Assembly: GCF_003860135.1 (NCBI RefSeq)
Contig: NZ_RQYN01000015.1
Span: 1-57,315, forward strand
Direction: 5' to 3'
From: Tannerella forsythia
GTDB taxonomy: Bacteria; Bacteroidota; Bacteroidia; Bacteroidales; Tannerellaceae
DNA length: 57,315 bases
Shown: in pieces, positions 9,339 through 18,342 of the stretch
Position numbering within the stretch: position 1 is the stretch's first letter
Layout of the letters: every line of letters begins with the position of its first letter
The notes under the pieces: model-generated
Databases searched by the model: none
What the model was told of the DNA's origin: nothing
Seen by the model: only the letters and a program-made list of their open reading frames with translations
Position numbers and translations under genes: made by a program

Positions 9339-9472
9339 CGGAATGTAAGTTCAGTCACATACCTTAATATACTCCCTCGCCATCATCTTTAACGCCTTGC
9401 ATCTCACCCATTCTTACACACCCAAAGAGGGTGTGCCCAAACATTGCGTTTTGACACACCCTCTTTTTTATT
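9339..9472. repeat. intact copy of the 134-bp duplication (empty site for the 510-bp element)
   Basis: This copy matches 7854-7901 joined to 8416-8500 and shows what the left copy looked like before insertion. It includes a terminator hairpin. The target TCAT is present once at 9383-9386. Confidence 0.8.
9426..9464. terminator. intrinsic terminator after the second SusC/SusD operon
   Basis: A 10-bp stem AGAGGGTGTG/CACACCCTCT (9426-9435 with 9455-9464) is followed by TTTTTTA on the plus strand and TTTGGGTG on the minus strand. It lies 27 nt past the SusD stop codon at 9492. Loop and stem repeat the hairpin at 8457-8491. Confidence 0.7.
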
Positions 9473-9491
9473 TATGATCTACGAAAGCGTT

Positions 9492-11450
9492 TTAGAACCC
9501 ATTCGGTTTACCTCCCGCTTGGAGAGGCCATCCGGGATTCTGATAAATCACCGAGTTTTCAGCTTTTCCATCGGGGCTTGTCAGCACGAAATGCTCAAAC
9601 GCAATCGGTGACAAATAATGTGCCGAAGTCCAATTGTATCCATTGTAGAATTTATTATTAGCTTCTACGATCTGATACGGACGCAGATACATGCTGTTTT
9701 CCTTGCGCGACACATTCGGTTTATCGCTTGGAAGCGTAATCAGCTTGGATTTATTATTATCCTTATCGACATATTTGTCTTGCATCGTTCCCCAGAGCTT
9801 AAAGCCTTCGATCTGATAATTCTTTACCTGATCGAGTGCTCTCCAGCGGCGCAGATCATCCAGACGCATTCCTTCGGCCATTAATTCGCATCTGCGTTCG
9901 CGGCGGATATTGTAGAGCGTTTTGTCGATGAGCTTTCCGGCCGAATATTTTCCCCAGTCTTGTTCCTGTGCTAAATCAGTAGCTGAAATGGTCACATTAT
10001 AGTCTTCGGGTAATCCGGCTCTGCGGCGAAGCTGTTTCCAATAGGTCGAAGCCGTTTGATCAAGACTTCCGTTCTTTTCATAAGCTGCTTCGATATAGTT
10101 CAGATAGGCTTCGGTAGCACGGAAAATGATACATCCGGTCGTTGTAGGGTTTTCACCTTTGAGGAATTTCGCTTCGAAACCGTATACTCCTTTTTTGACG
10201 TTATATCCGGTCACGGCTCTACGCTCCGGCAAGTCGAGGATATCCGGATAAGATGCCACCAATGTTTCACCCTTATCTTTGACGAGCGTATCTCCGGGAG
10301 CCGCGGTAAAGAGTCTCAGACGATGGTCGCGGTTCGTGAGTACATCGGCAAGGTCTTCGTCGCCTTTATACCCCGACCCGGCAGCGTAAATCGGGAGTCC
10401 GTTTTCCATCAAGAACGATTCCACAAAGTTGCGGGTATATCCCGACGCAGCTCCGCCATTGAGATAGTGCATCGTATGATGTCCGACAAATTGCGCATCG
10501 TAGTGTCGCCAAAGCAGCACCTCGCTGTATCCGGACATATCCAGATCGCCGAACATTTTAAAATACGGATTTTCAAGTGCAGCCACTCCAGTCAGTACCT
10601 TGTTGCTTTCAACTAATTTCACACGCTCGGCTACCGCTTTAGCAGCTTCCATTGCCTGCCCTAAGAAAAAAGCGATTTCGCCGTCGATATCGATCGAGAA
10701 GTTATCAACTTTCCCTGCGCCCGGCCAACCTGTACCGCCGGGTACTTGTGCCGTTCCTTTGTGATGTTTCAACCATGTTCCTTCGTAGAGTGCCACTCTC
10801 GATTTGAAAAGTTGAGCTACCTCCTTACTCAGCCTGTTTTTGTTCGCAAACGGACCGGTTTTCATCAGCATAATGGCCGAATCGAGATCGGACAAGATAA
10901 ATCGTGCCACCTCATGGCTCGGACGACGCTTAGATGCTTCAACCAGCAAGTCTTTCTGATCGGGGAAAGTGCGACGAATAATCGGGAAATCGCCAAAGGA
11001 ACGCAACTTCGAATAATATTCGTAGGCACGCAGAAAATAGACCTCACCGATATAATGTTTGATATTTTCTTCATTACCGGTAATCTTCTTCGCTTTCCAA
11101 TTCGGAAGAACGGCTTCCAGAAAATAATTAAAATGGCGGATTTCGTCAAAGTTCCATGCTCCACCGGATGCTTCTACACGCCATTCTCCGGGAAGCCACC
11201 GGTTGTTGGCATGTACGCCGGCCTGATTATCCGTATGATTGTCGTCAATAAATGTTCCTGCATTCCATCCGCTATGCGATGGGAATTTATAGCGTGTAAT
11301 GCTATATGCTTCGAGGTCTGCCTCGGACTTGAAAAAGACTTCGGGAGTAACCTGCGACAAGGGGCCTCTATCCAGATAATCGTTACAAGAGATACTGAAT
11401 GCTCCTGCTGCTATCAGGACAATATACAATAAATAAGATTTCTTTTTCAT
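9492..11450 (-). CDS. SusD/RagB-like outer-membrane nutrient-binding lipoprotein
   Basis: The 652-aa protein begins MKKKSYLLYIVL and has a lipobox ending at Cys22 (SISC) followed by NDYLDRGPL, a typical SusD beginning. The frame stays open 26 codons upstream, but that extension overlaps the susC gene and would destroy the signal peptide, so the start at 11450 is preferred. Family signatures include ERRCELMAEGMRLDDLRRW near the C-terminus. It is longer than the other SusD here (652 against 534 aa). The upstream susC-like gene ends 11 nt before this start. Confidence 0.93.
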   Translation of the reverse strand: MKKKSYLLYIVLIAAGAFSISCNDYLDRGPLSQVTPEVFFKSEADLEAYSITRYKFPSHSGWNAGTFIDDNHTDNQAGVHANNRWLPGEWRVEASGGAWNFDEIRHFNYFLEAVLPNWKAKKITGNEENIKHYIGEVYFLRAYEYYSKLRSFGDFPIIRRTFPDQKDLLVEASKRRPSHEVARFILSDLDSAIMLMKTGPFANKNRLSKEVAQLFKSRVALYEGTWLKHHKGTAQVPGGTGWPGAGKVDNFSIDIDGEIAFFLGQAMEAAKAVAERVKLVESNKVLTGVAALENPYFKMFGDLDMSGYSEVLLWRHYDAQFVGHHTMHYLNGGAASGYTRNFVESFLMENGLPIYAAGSGYKGDEDLADVLTNRDHRLRLFTAAPGDTLVKDKGETLVASYPDILDLPERRAVTGYNVKKGVYGFEAKFLKGENPTTTGCIIFRATEAYLNYIEAAYEKNGSLDQTASTYWKQLRRRAGLPEDYNVTISATDLAQEQDWGKYSAGKLIDKTLYNIRRERRCELMAEGMRLDDLRRWRALDQVKNYQIEGFKLWGTMQDKYVDKDNNKSKLITLPSDKPNVSRKENSMYLRPYQIVEANNKFYNGYNWTSAHYLSPIAFEHFVLTSPDGKAENSVIYQNPGWPLQAGGKPNGF

Positions 11451-11461
11451 TATGTTTTTTG

Positions 11462-14400
11462 TTAGAATGTTACACTTAAACCACAAGACCATACACGCGA
11501 AAGCGGATAAATCTTTCCATTGCCCCAACCACCCAAGAAGGTTTCCGGGTCGAATATTTTTGTCATCTTCGTAAACGTCAGCAGATTTTCACCCGATACA
11601 TACACACGGAAGTTGCTAACGCCTATTTTCTGCGTGTAAACCGACGGAATCGTATAACCAAGCTGTAAGTTTTTCAGACGCATATACGCTCCGTTTTGAA
11701 TCCAGCGCGTTTGTGTCTCGAAGTTCTTCCATCCTTTGTCGAAGCTGGGACGAGGGTAGTAAGCGTCTTCGTTCGGTCCGAAGAAACTTTTCGTATCGGA
11801 GGGACGATAGAAATCGAGATGCTCTTCAAAACCGGCATTCTGCCACATGTTCCCGTTACCACCGGTAAAATAAGGACCACCTACGGCAAGATCCCGTTTA
11901 CCCACGCCTTGGAAGAAAGCTCTGAAATCGAATCCTCTCCATTGCATATCGATATCGATACCGAAATTATACCGTGGCGTATTGTTACCAATAACTTTCA
12001 AATCGCCCGGATTATCGACTGTTTCTTCTCCTCTGGTGATTTCGTTATCATTATTCAAGTCTTTGTACATAATATCGCCACCTGCCCAATCGCTGCCCCA
12101 TGTGGGTTTATTCTTTTTAATATGCTCGGTCATTTCGGCATCTGTTTTGGCAATACCAACCGTCGTAAAGCCCCATATCTCTCCGATTTCTTTACCGGAA
12201 TAATAGGCGTCATGTCGGCCTCCATTTCTATCATAGTAGTATATTTTTTTATTTTCATTCGGATATTTCGTTACGGTCTGGCGGCTGTCAGCCAATGTCG
12301 CTTTCACGCCATACGAAAGTTCTCCGATGCGATCGCGCCAGCTTATTTCAAGCTCGAATCCTTTCGATTCCATGTCCGTATTGTTGATTTTAGGAACGTC
12401 TGTTCCTAAAACATTGGGCAATTGCGGAGCCGGACCGACCATATCGAACGTTCTGCGCTGGAAGTAGTCGAAGACGATATTCAGGCGGTTATTGAAAGCG
12501 TTGATATCGGCTCCGATATTCCATGAGTTGACACGCTCCCATGTGAGTAATTGGCTTACCAACCCCGGCGCCCATGCGCGATTCGTCTTTTTGCCGTTCA
12601 CAAGCCAGTTTCCATCGGCTACCCCCACCGGCATATTCAGATAGAACGGATAATAGATCGGGTTTTTATATTCATCAACAATATTTTGGTTACCTAATTC
12701 ACCGTATGAGCCACGGAGTTTCAAGGTAGACACGTATTCTCCCAGCGGTGAATCTGTCCAGAACGATTCTTTGGCCACGTTCCATCCGAGCGAGAAGGAG
12801 GGGAAGAAGTTCCAGCGCTTGTCGCGCAGGAAGCGGCTCGATCCGTCATAGCGTCCGTTCAATTCGACAAGGTATTTACCCATGTAATCGTAGTTGAGAC
12901 GTCCGAAGAAACCGGCCGTTGCCCAATGATTGAAATATCCGTTTACTCCGTCGTTATCGCCGTATGTGGCGTCGATGGCCGGTACGTCAGGCGTATAGAC
13001 TTGTTCTCTCCATGCGCCCAAACCACGTGACTGGTCCAGTTCGGACTGGAATCCTGCCATGACCTTAAAATTATGTGTATCATTAATCGACTTTATATAT
13101 TCCGTATAAATGTTGGGGTTAAAGAAATTCCATTTACGCCCATACTCGGTAATGCGCGACTGCCCGCCCGACCAAAACGAACCGAACTGCAACGCGGCAG
13201 CGTTGGCCACACCGTTCTTGTCGTACGAATAAATCGGCAATATCTCGACATGCGTAAATTTTGTTCCCGTTTTATAGTTCAATTCTACATGGGTATTCCA
13301 TCCTTTGATGGGGGTAAAGACAAGTGCCAGTTGTTGAATAAATTCGTCCGTTTGCTCTTCGTTCCGTCCGTTGTTCAGGTGTGCGATTTCGTTCCCGTAC
13401 ACATAGTTTCCGTTCGGATCTTTGAGGGGTAAGGTCGGCCAGCGGCGGGCGATGTTGTGATAGAACAGCCCGTGATCGTATGAAGAGCGTCCGTAGTCGA
13501 CGCGCGAGAACTTACCCGAATATTTCAGTTTAAGCATTTTGTGTACCTGTGCATTCACCGTAGCATCGACCGAATAGCGATCGCGTTTGTCGGGATTGAA
13601 TTTCATCAAACCATCCTGCCCGAGCCAGTTGGCCGAGAAATAGAAGTTCACGGCTTCCGTACCGCCGCTCGAACTGATGTTATGTTCCTGCGAAGGCACG
13701 TAATCGCGATAGAAGATATCATACCAATTATTGTTGGCAAATCCGTTCGTGTACCCCTTCCAATTTTTTCCGGACTCGTTCCATTCCGTTTCGTGAGGGA
13801 TTTTACCGGCTTTGTAGTCGCGGATTTTCTGCAATGTCTCGTCGCTGAAGGGCGCTGCTTGTCCTCCGTTCTTGGCTGCTTCGTTAAAGTATTCGGCAAA
13901 ACGCTCGGAGTCGAGCATCTTCGGACGCAACAACGGACTGCTCCAACGGAAGTTGTTGTTGTAGGTCACACTGATTTTACCGGATTTACCCGATTTGGTC
14001 TTGATCAGAATCACCCCGAAGGCTGCGCGCGATCCGTAGATGGAAGCCGATGCCGCGTCTTTCAGCACCGAGATGCTTTCGATATCCTGCGGATTGAGCG
14101 CGTTGATATTCCCTTCCAACCCGTCGATCAGAATCAACGGAGACGAACTGGTGTTACCGATCGTTCCGGCGCCACGAATCGTGATACCTAACGAGTTCCC
14201 CAATTCACCACCGCCGTTGCCTACCGAGATATCCATACCGGCCACGGCGCCTTGAAGCGCCTGCGTAACAGTCGTCACCGGACGGCCCTTCAGTACCTTT
14301 TCATTGACCGTGGCTACGGCTCCGGTCAGGTTTTCTTTTTTCTGGGTACCGAAACCTACCACCACGACTTCGTCCAACATCTCGGAGTCGTCTTTCATAG

Positions 14401-14698
14401 AGACATCGATCACCGTGCGGCCGTCAATCTCCACATCATGCGACTTCATTCCCACGAACGAGAACGTAAGCGTTCCTTTCGACGGAACATTAGCCAGCGT
14501 GTACTTCCCGTCCACATCGGTTATTGCTCCTTTCGACGGATCTCCTTTTACTACGACGGTCGCTCCAGTCAGCGGCTCATCGTTTGCATCCGTCACGGTA
14601 CCTCGTACCGTGATGGTCTGTGCCGAAAGCGAAAGCGCCGAGATACACAGCAACAGTGTAAGCAAGCCTCTCGCTCCAAAAAGTTTTTTTCTTCTCAT
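11462..14698 (-). CDS. SusC/RagA-like TonB-dependent outer-membrane transporter
   Basis: The 1078-aa protein begins MRRKKLFGARG, with a clear signal peptide ending in LSLSAQ. It continues with a carboxypeptidase-like domain (VRGTVTDANDEPLTGAT), a plug starting LDEVVVVGFGTQKKEN, and a barrel ending VWSCGLSVTF. An upstream in-frame ATG at 14722 would add eight residues before the signal peptide and is less likely. It forms a transporter with the SusD-like lipoprotein downstream. Only 76 nt separate it from the DUF6261-like gene upstream, and I see no good promoter in that gap, so readthrough from upstream is possible. Confidence 0.94.
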   Translation of the reverse strand: MRRKKLFGARGLLTLLLCISALSLSAQTITVRGTVTDANDEPLTGATVVVKGDPSKGAITDVDGKYTLANVPSKGTLTFSFVGMKSHDVEIDGRTVIDVSMKDDSEMLDEVVVVGFGTQKKENLTGAVATVNEKVLKGRPVTTVTQALQGAVAGMDISVGNGGGELGNSLGITIRGAGTIGNTSSSPLILIDGLEGNINALNPQDIESISVLKDAASASIYGSRAAFGVILIKTKSGKSGKISVTYNNNFRWSSPLLRPKMLDSERFAEYFNEAAKNGGQAAPFSDETLQKIRDYKAGKIPHETEWNESGKNWKGYTNGFANNNWYDIFYRDYVPSQEHNISSSGGTEAVNFYFSANWLGQDGLMKFNPDKRDRYSVDATVNAQVHKMLKLKYSGKFSRVDYGRSSYDHGLFYHNIARRWPTLPLKDPNGNYVYGNEIAHLNNGRNEEQTDEFIQQLALVFTPIKGWNTHVELNYKTGTKFTHVEILPIYSYDKNGVANAAALQFGSFWSGGQSRITEYGRKWNFFNPNIYTEYIKSINDTHNFKVMAGFQSELDQSRGLGAWREQVYTPDVPAIDATYGDNDGVNGYFNHWATAGFFGRLNYDYMGKYLVELNGRYDGSSRFLRDKRWNFFPSFSLGWNVAKESFWTDSPLGEYVSTLKLRGSYGELGNQNIVDEYKNPIYYPFYLNMPVGVADGNWLVNGKKTNRAWAPGLVSQLLTWERVNSWNIGADINAFNNRLNIVFDYFQRRTFDMVGPAPQLPNVLGTDVPKINNTDMESKGFELEISWRDRIGELSYGVKATLADSRQTVTKYPNENKKIYYYDRNGGRHDAYYSGKEIGEIWGFTTVGIAKTDAEMTEHIKKNKPTWGSDWAGGDIMYKDLNNDNEITRGEETVDNPGDLKVIGNNTPRYNFGIDIDMQWRGFDFRAFFQGVGKRDLAVGGPYFTGGNGNMWQNAGFEEHLDFYRPSDTKSFFGPNEDAYYPRPSFDKGWKNFETQTRWIQNGAYMRLKNLQLGYTIPSVYTQKIGVSNFRVYVSGENLLTFTKMTKIFDPETFLGGWGNGKIYPLSRVWSCGLSVTF

Positions 14699-14774
14699 GT
14701 TTTTTAATGATTCGTTATACAATTGTTTCTATTTAGTCGATTTTCAATCTCAGGGTTGAAAATGTACAAAATAT

Positions 14775-15515
14775 TCATTCGTTTTCCGGATGCCCGTCTC
14801 CGGATGCAGCCGGAGGTTCGGATTCTCCTTTCGAGGGTTTCCGGTTGCTTTGGCGCGCTTCTTTGATCAGTTCGTTCAGATCGTGATACAAGTCTTCCCA
14901 GCCTGCCACGTTCTTCATGGCCGAGACGAGTGAGAATATGTCGCGCAAAGCCTGATGCAGCGCGCGGCGCGCACCGGAGGCGGACTGTTTCTGCCGCAAC
15001 GCCGAGTTGGCGTCCGTCTGTTCGGCACTGATGGCCTCGAACGCCGCTTGTGCCTGCTTCAAGGCATCGTATTCGTCTTTGGCCATCACGGTAGAGAGAT
15101 GTCCCAGATTAACCGGCTCGTCGAGGTGTTTAATCAACGTTTGCATCACCACATTCTCATCGGCATACGAAAGGCCGTAGATGTCGCCCGCTTCCTCGAA
15201 GACCGTCAGCAGCGCTTCCGCCGCTTTTCCTTTGGGCGTATCGTTGAATCCGGCCATGCCTTGCAGCATCCGCCGGAGATTCCGGTACACCTTGTCGCGC
15301 ACCAAATCGGCTTGTGCTACCGGGTTACCCAGGCCGCTGTACGTATTTTTAATGACGATGGCCTGATACGATTTATTCGTGGCAATCAATACTTCTACCA
15401 GCGGATTATGTTGCAGCACTCCGCTCTGATACACCGGCGAGATCACTTCGATCGTACGGTTCGACAAGTTTCCTAATACTTTAGTCGATAATTCATTGTA
15501 ATTAACACGTAACAT
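14775..15515 (-). CDS. conserved hypothetical protein, DUF6261-like
   Basis: The 246-aa protein is soluble and mostly helical. It begins MLRVNYNELSTKVLGNLSNR and ends in a charged, proline-rich, disordered tail. Its size and layout recall the Bacteroidales hypothetical family DUF6261; this is from memory and not checked. No catalytic motif is visible. Its 5' side is unusual: a 41-bp tandem array lies between it and the nearest promoter-like element, so its leader would be about 650 nt. Confidence 0.75.
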   Translation of the reverse strand: MLRVNYNELSTKVLGNLSNRTIEVISPVYQSGVLQHNPLVEVLIATNKSYQAIVIKNTYSGLGNPVAQADLVRDKVYRNLRRMLQGMAGFNDTPKGKAAEALLTVFEEAGDIYGLSYADENVVMQTLIKHLDEPVNLGHLSTVMAKDEYDALKQAQAAFEAISAEQTDANSALRQKQSASGARRALHQALRDIFSLVSAMKNVAGWEDLYHDLNELIKEARQSNRKPSKGESEPPAASGDGHPENE

Positions 15516-15567
15516 AAGATTGGTATTTTATAGGTTGAAAAATGAAATGGTCGTAGCAGCGTGACAG

Positions 15568-15917
15568 AGGCTTTCTCCCGTACGACAGGAAAGGAGCATA
15601 AGCCCTACGCGAATCGTTCGTTGCAACGGAAGAGGATAATATACCGTACGGGAATCGCCCGCTGCGACGGGAAGTTATCATAGACCTTACGAAGATGTTC
15701 TGCCGCGATGGGAAAAGATCATAGGTTTTACGGGAAGCACCCGCCATGCCGGGAAAAGATAATAGATGGTACGGGAATCGCCCGTTACGGCGGGAAGTCA
15801 TCGTAGATTCTACGGACATCTCCCGGCGAATCGGAACGTCTTCGCGCATGGTATGATCATGCCCGGCTGATAGGAAAGTATTCCTCATCCGTCCGCGAAA
15901 AGATAGGGTAATGGTAT
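15568..15917 (-). repeat. 41-bp tandem array, about 8.5 units, each with a CCCG/CGGG inverted repeat
   Basis: Seven 41-bp units follow each other exactly (15568, 15609, 15650, 15691, 15732, 15773, 15814), with an eighth degenerate unit at 15855 and a partial ninth. A typical unit reads GGGAATCGCCCG, then CGGGAAGTCATC, then TAGATTCTAC. In most units CCCG and CGGG are set about 6 nt apart and could pair. The array ends about 50 nt before the start codon of the DUF6261-like gene. A minus-strand frame (16185-15502) runs open through it, with a 41-residue periodicity equal to three units. Confidence 0.85.
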
Positions 15918-16171
15918 GAAAAGGCCAAGCGAGCATACCGGCCATGCGCCGGATGCTGCGAAAAACTATGAAAATGTCGTCAAGAAAAAGAGAATAGCAA
16001 AGGGGTGAATCTACATTCGTCTGATTATGTGATAAATACCCCCCCCCGTTAGTTTTTATTAACAGACAAGCGAAAGGGTATTTCCGTACATGGAAAACAG
16101 ATTTCCACGCTGCCGGCCAGCACAAATTGAACGTATTAAAATTCATTTCCCTTTTTAGTGTGTTGAGGCGG

Positions 16172-16179
16172 CAAAGATA
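16172..16179 (-). promoter_or_regulatory. candidate -7 element upstream of the 41-bp array
   Basis: TATCTTTG on the minus strand is a perfect -7 match, with a TTTA near the expected upstream position. If used, the transcript would carry the entire 41-bp array as a leader of about 650 nt before the gene at 14775-15515. Confidence 0.5.
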
Positions 16180-16299
16180 ATGCAATCCTTTCGATAAAGG
16201 ATAAGATTATTCTATGTTATATAACACTTTTTAGAGAGAAAACGAGAAAAGTTGTAAAAAAACATGACGTGTATCATCGGTGGCAGGGGAGGGAGCGAA

Positions 16300-16479
16300 C
16301 TATGGCTCTTTCTTGCGGTTTTTATAAAGAGGGACAAAGACGATAATACCCGAAGCGATAATGGCAAAAATCGTCATAAAATCGATTGCCTTAGCCGATG
16401 TCAGCAGGATGTATACCAAAAAGCCCCAGAGAAGGATGATGCAGACGGCTTGCGTGTTCGTGATTTTGCGACGTGCCAT
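16300..16479 (-). CDS. 59-aa membrane microprotein, last gene of the cytochrome operon
   Basis: The frame starts ATG at 16479 (MARRKITNTQ) and stops TAG at 16300. It has two hydrophobic helices (about residues 12-27 and 34-51) separated by a short polar stretch, and a basic tail YKNRKKEP. It begins 16 nt after the stop of the LuxR-type gene, so it is very likely cotranscribed. The hydrophobic pattern and operon position argue for a real small inner-membrane protein. I do not recognise the family. Confidence 0.65.
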   Translation of the reverse strand: MARRKITNTQAVCIILLWGFLVYILLTSAKAIDFMTIFAIIASGIIVFVPLYKNRKKEP

Positions 16480-16495
16480 GTGAGAATACGATGAA

Positions 16496-17374
16496 TTATT
16501 TAATTTCGGTTATGATTTTATGGGTGATGGCATAGAACGTAAGCCCCGGAATCGTTTTGATGCCGAGTTTGGCCGTGATGTTCTTGCGGTGTGTCAGGAT
16601 GGTATTGAGGCTGACGAAGAGCCGCGCGGCAATCTCTTTGTTCGTGTACCCGCTGACAATGAGCTTGAGTACTTCTTTTTCGCGGTTCGAGAGTTCGCTG
16701 TTATCGTCGACCATCGGGAGGAGGATCCGGCTCCGGATGCGGTTGTGCTGCCGGATGTCACGTCCCAGCGCATCGATGGTGAACAGAACGGCGTAACCAA
16801 GGTTTTGGTCGTACGCTCCCGTCAGATGCTTAATCATGATGTTCCGCATATCGTCCATCATGGCTTCGATGGCTTCGTCCGTTTCGCGCGATGTCCGGGC
16901 ACGCATGCTTCTCCTGTTTTGCTCTTTTTCGCTGAGCGCAAGGAGTTGGGGAAACCATTCCTTCTCGTCCGTCTGAATGCGTCCGCACAATTTTTCTTTG
17001 AACGAGGCGAAGATATTGCCCAGCAGTTGCAACGAAGTATTGCTTGCGCCCGACGTATGAATAAAAATCTGCAGGTGTCGGTCGATGTTGGGCAGCTGAT
17101 ATTGCAGGTAATACCGGTTCGTTTGCTTCAGATAATCGATGATCTGGCTGAGGTGAAAGCTTTGCAGCTTTTTCTCCGGAAAATAATCTTCGTTGATAAA
17201 CGTGTTGACGATGGTGAGGAAAAAGTCCGTATGGATATCGTTTGCTTCACAAAGCGCCATGACCGTTTCATCGCCTACCCCAAGCCGTATGCCGAAGCGG
17301 TTGATAACCGGAATGAGCGAGAGGTGCTCGCTCACCACCTCGCTCATTCTCATATTTGCATAAACCAACGGCAT
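16496..17374 (-). CDS. LuxR-type transcriptional regulator with ScdA/RIC-like N-terminal region
   Basis: The 292-aa protein ends in a LuxR/GerE helix-turn-helix (about residues 229-285: SNREKEVLKLIVSGYTNKEI, then VSLNTILTHRKNI). The N-terminus (MSEVVSEHLSLIPVINRFGI, about residues 10-60) resembles the ScdA_N domain of iron-centre repair proteins. The helical middle resembles their hemerythrin part but lacks its usual His pair (TNR where THH is common). It may sense redox, iron or nitrosative state indirectly. It sits in the operon between the TIM-barrel gene (29 nt) and a microprotein gene (16 nt). An ATG at 17353 or 17347 could also be the start. Confidence 0.8.
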   Translation of the reverse strand: MPLVYANMRMSEVVSEHLSLIPVINRFGIRLGVGDETVMALCEANDIHTDFFLTIVNTFINEDYFPEKKLQSFHLSQIIDYLKQTNRYYLQYQLPNIDRHLQIFIHTSGASNTSLQLLGNIFASFKEKLCGRIQTDEKEWFPQLLALSEKEQNRRSMRARTSRETDEAIEAMMDDMRNIMIKHLTGAYDQNLGYAVLFTIDALGRDIRQHNRIRSRILLPMVDDNSELSNREKEVLKLIVSGYTNKEIAARLFVSLNTILTHRKNITAKLGIKTIPGLTFYAITHKIITEIK

Positions 17375-17403
17375 CCGTCTTCGCTATACATTATTTATAA
17401 TGA

Positions 17404-18342
17404 TTACGCTTCGTCCCATTGCTTGCGAAGCAATTCGACGGCTGCCGTAGCCGTAGCTACGCGGTCGTCGTTCTGACAGCCGCATTCAAAGCTCACGTAT
17501 TGATCGTAGCCGAGCATCTTGAGGGCGCGGAAACCGTCGACGTAGCGGTCTGCCTCTCCGTCTTCGCCCGGCATCAGGCGACGCTTGCGACTGGCGATAT
17601 GTACGTGCTGAAGCAACGACCCGGCCGAAAGGAAAGCGCCCATATCGGAGGTCTCCTCCCACGTCATGTGCCAGAAGTCGCCCATGCAACGCACGCCCGG
17701 GTTGTCGATGTCGCGACAGATCGATGCCGCGTCGGCTACCTGACGGAGGTAGAACGCTTCCTTCCGATTGAGCGGCTCGAAGATCACCGTCGTCCGGTGT
17801 TCGGCGGCAAACGTGCCGAGCTCGTCGAACCACCGGCAAAGAAAATCGCGCGTCTCCTGCGTATGCGGCATGGCCGGCTGTTGCGCGTTGAATGCCGGCA
17901 CGATGATGACTCCGGTCGAGCCCAGTTCGCCCGCCGCGGCGATAATCTCGCGCATCGTGTCACGGCACAGGTTACGCACGGCTTCTTCTTCCGAAAGCAT
18001 AAACCCTTCGAATCCCGCGCATATCGCGCTGATTTTGATATTCCGTCCTTCGAGCGCTTTCTTCAACTCGTCCTTCCGCGCGGCCAACCCTTTGCCGCTC
18101 ACTTCGAGACCGGTCACACCGAGCTTTTCCATTACGTCGAGCTTGGCCGTCAGCTCAAGATCGCCCAGCGTCCACTCCTGAAACGAGAGGTTCAGCTTCA
18201 CGTCTTTCTTCGTATCGCCTTCGTCCTTGCAGCATGATTTCGTCTCCGCGCCTGTCGTCGCGCCTCCGGAGCAGGCGGCCATCGTTGCCAACGCCGCACT
18301 GCCCAAAGAGGCTTTCAGAAAATTTCGTCTGTCGATGCGCAT
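17404..18342 (-). CDS. Tat-exported TIM-barrel sugar isomerase/epimerase-like protein
   Basis: The 312-aa protein begins with a Tat-type signal, MRIDRRNFLKASLGSAA, followed by a possible lipobox (AAC). The rest is a xylose-isomerase-like TIM barrel: VTGLEVSGKGLAARKDELKK, a metal-ligand region FEPLNRKEAFYLRQVADA, and MGDFWHMTWEE. Such proteins act on sugars or keto-sugars with a divalent metal, here probably in the periplasm. The ATG at 18342 overlaps the preceding stop by one base (TGATG), so translation is coupled to the Gfo/Idh/MocA gene. A GTG one codon upstream is possible but weaker. Confidence 0.88.
   Translation of the reverse strand: MRIDRRNFLKASLGSAALATMAACSGGATTGAETKSCCKDEGDTKKDVKLNLSFQEWTLGDLELTAKLDVMEKLGVTGLEVSGKGLAARKDELKKALEGRNIKISAICAGFEGFMLSEEEAVRNLCRDTMREIIAAAGELGSTGVIIVPAFNAQQPAMPHTQETRDFLCRWFDELGTFAAEHRTTVIFEPLNRKEAFYLRQVADAASICRDIDNPGVRCMGDFWHMTWEETSDMGAFLSAGSLLQHVHIASRKRRLMPGEDGEADRYVDGFRALKMLGYDQYVSFECGCQNDDRVATATAAVELLRKQWDEA

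Noticed and set aside
15502-16185. 227-aa minus-strand protein through the 41-bp array
   Set aside because: The composition is unusual and driven by the repeat, and the frame overlaps the next gene's start. Kept as a finding, not called a gene.
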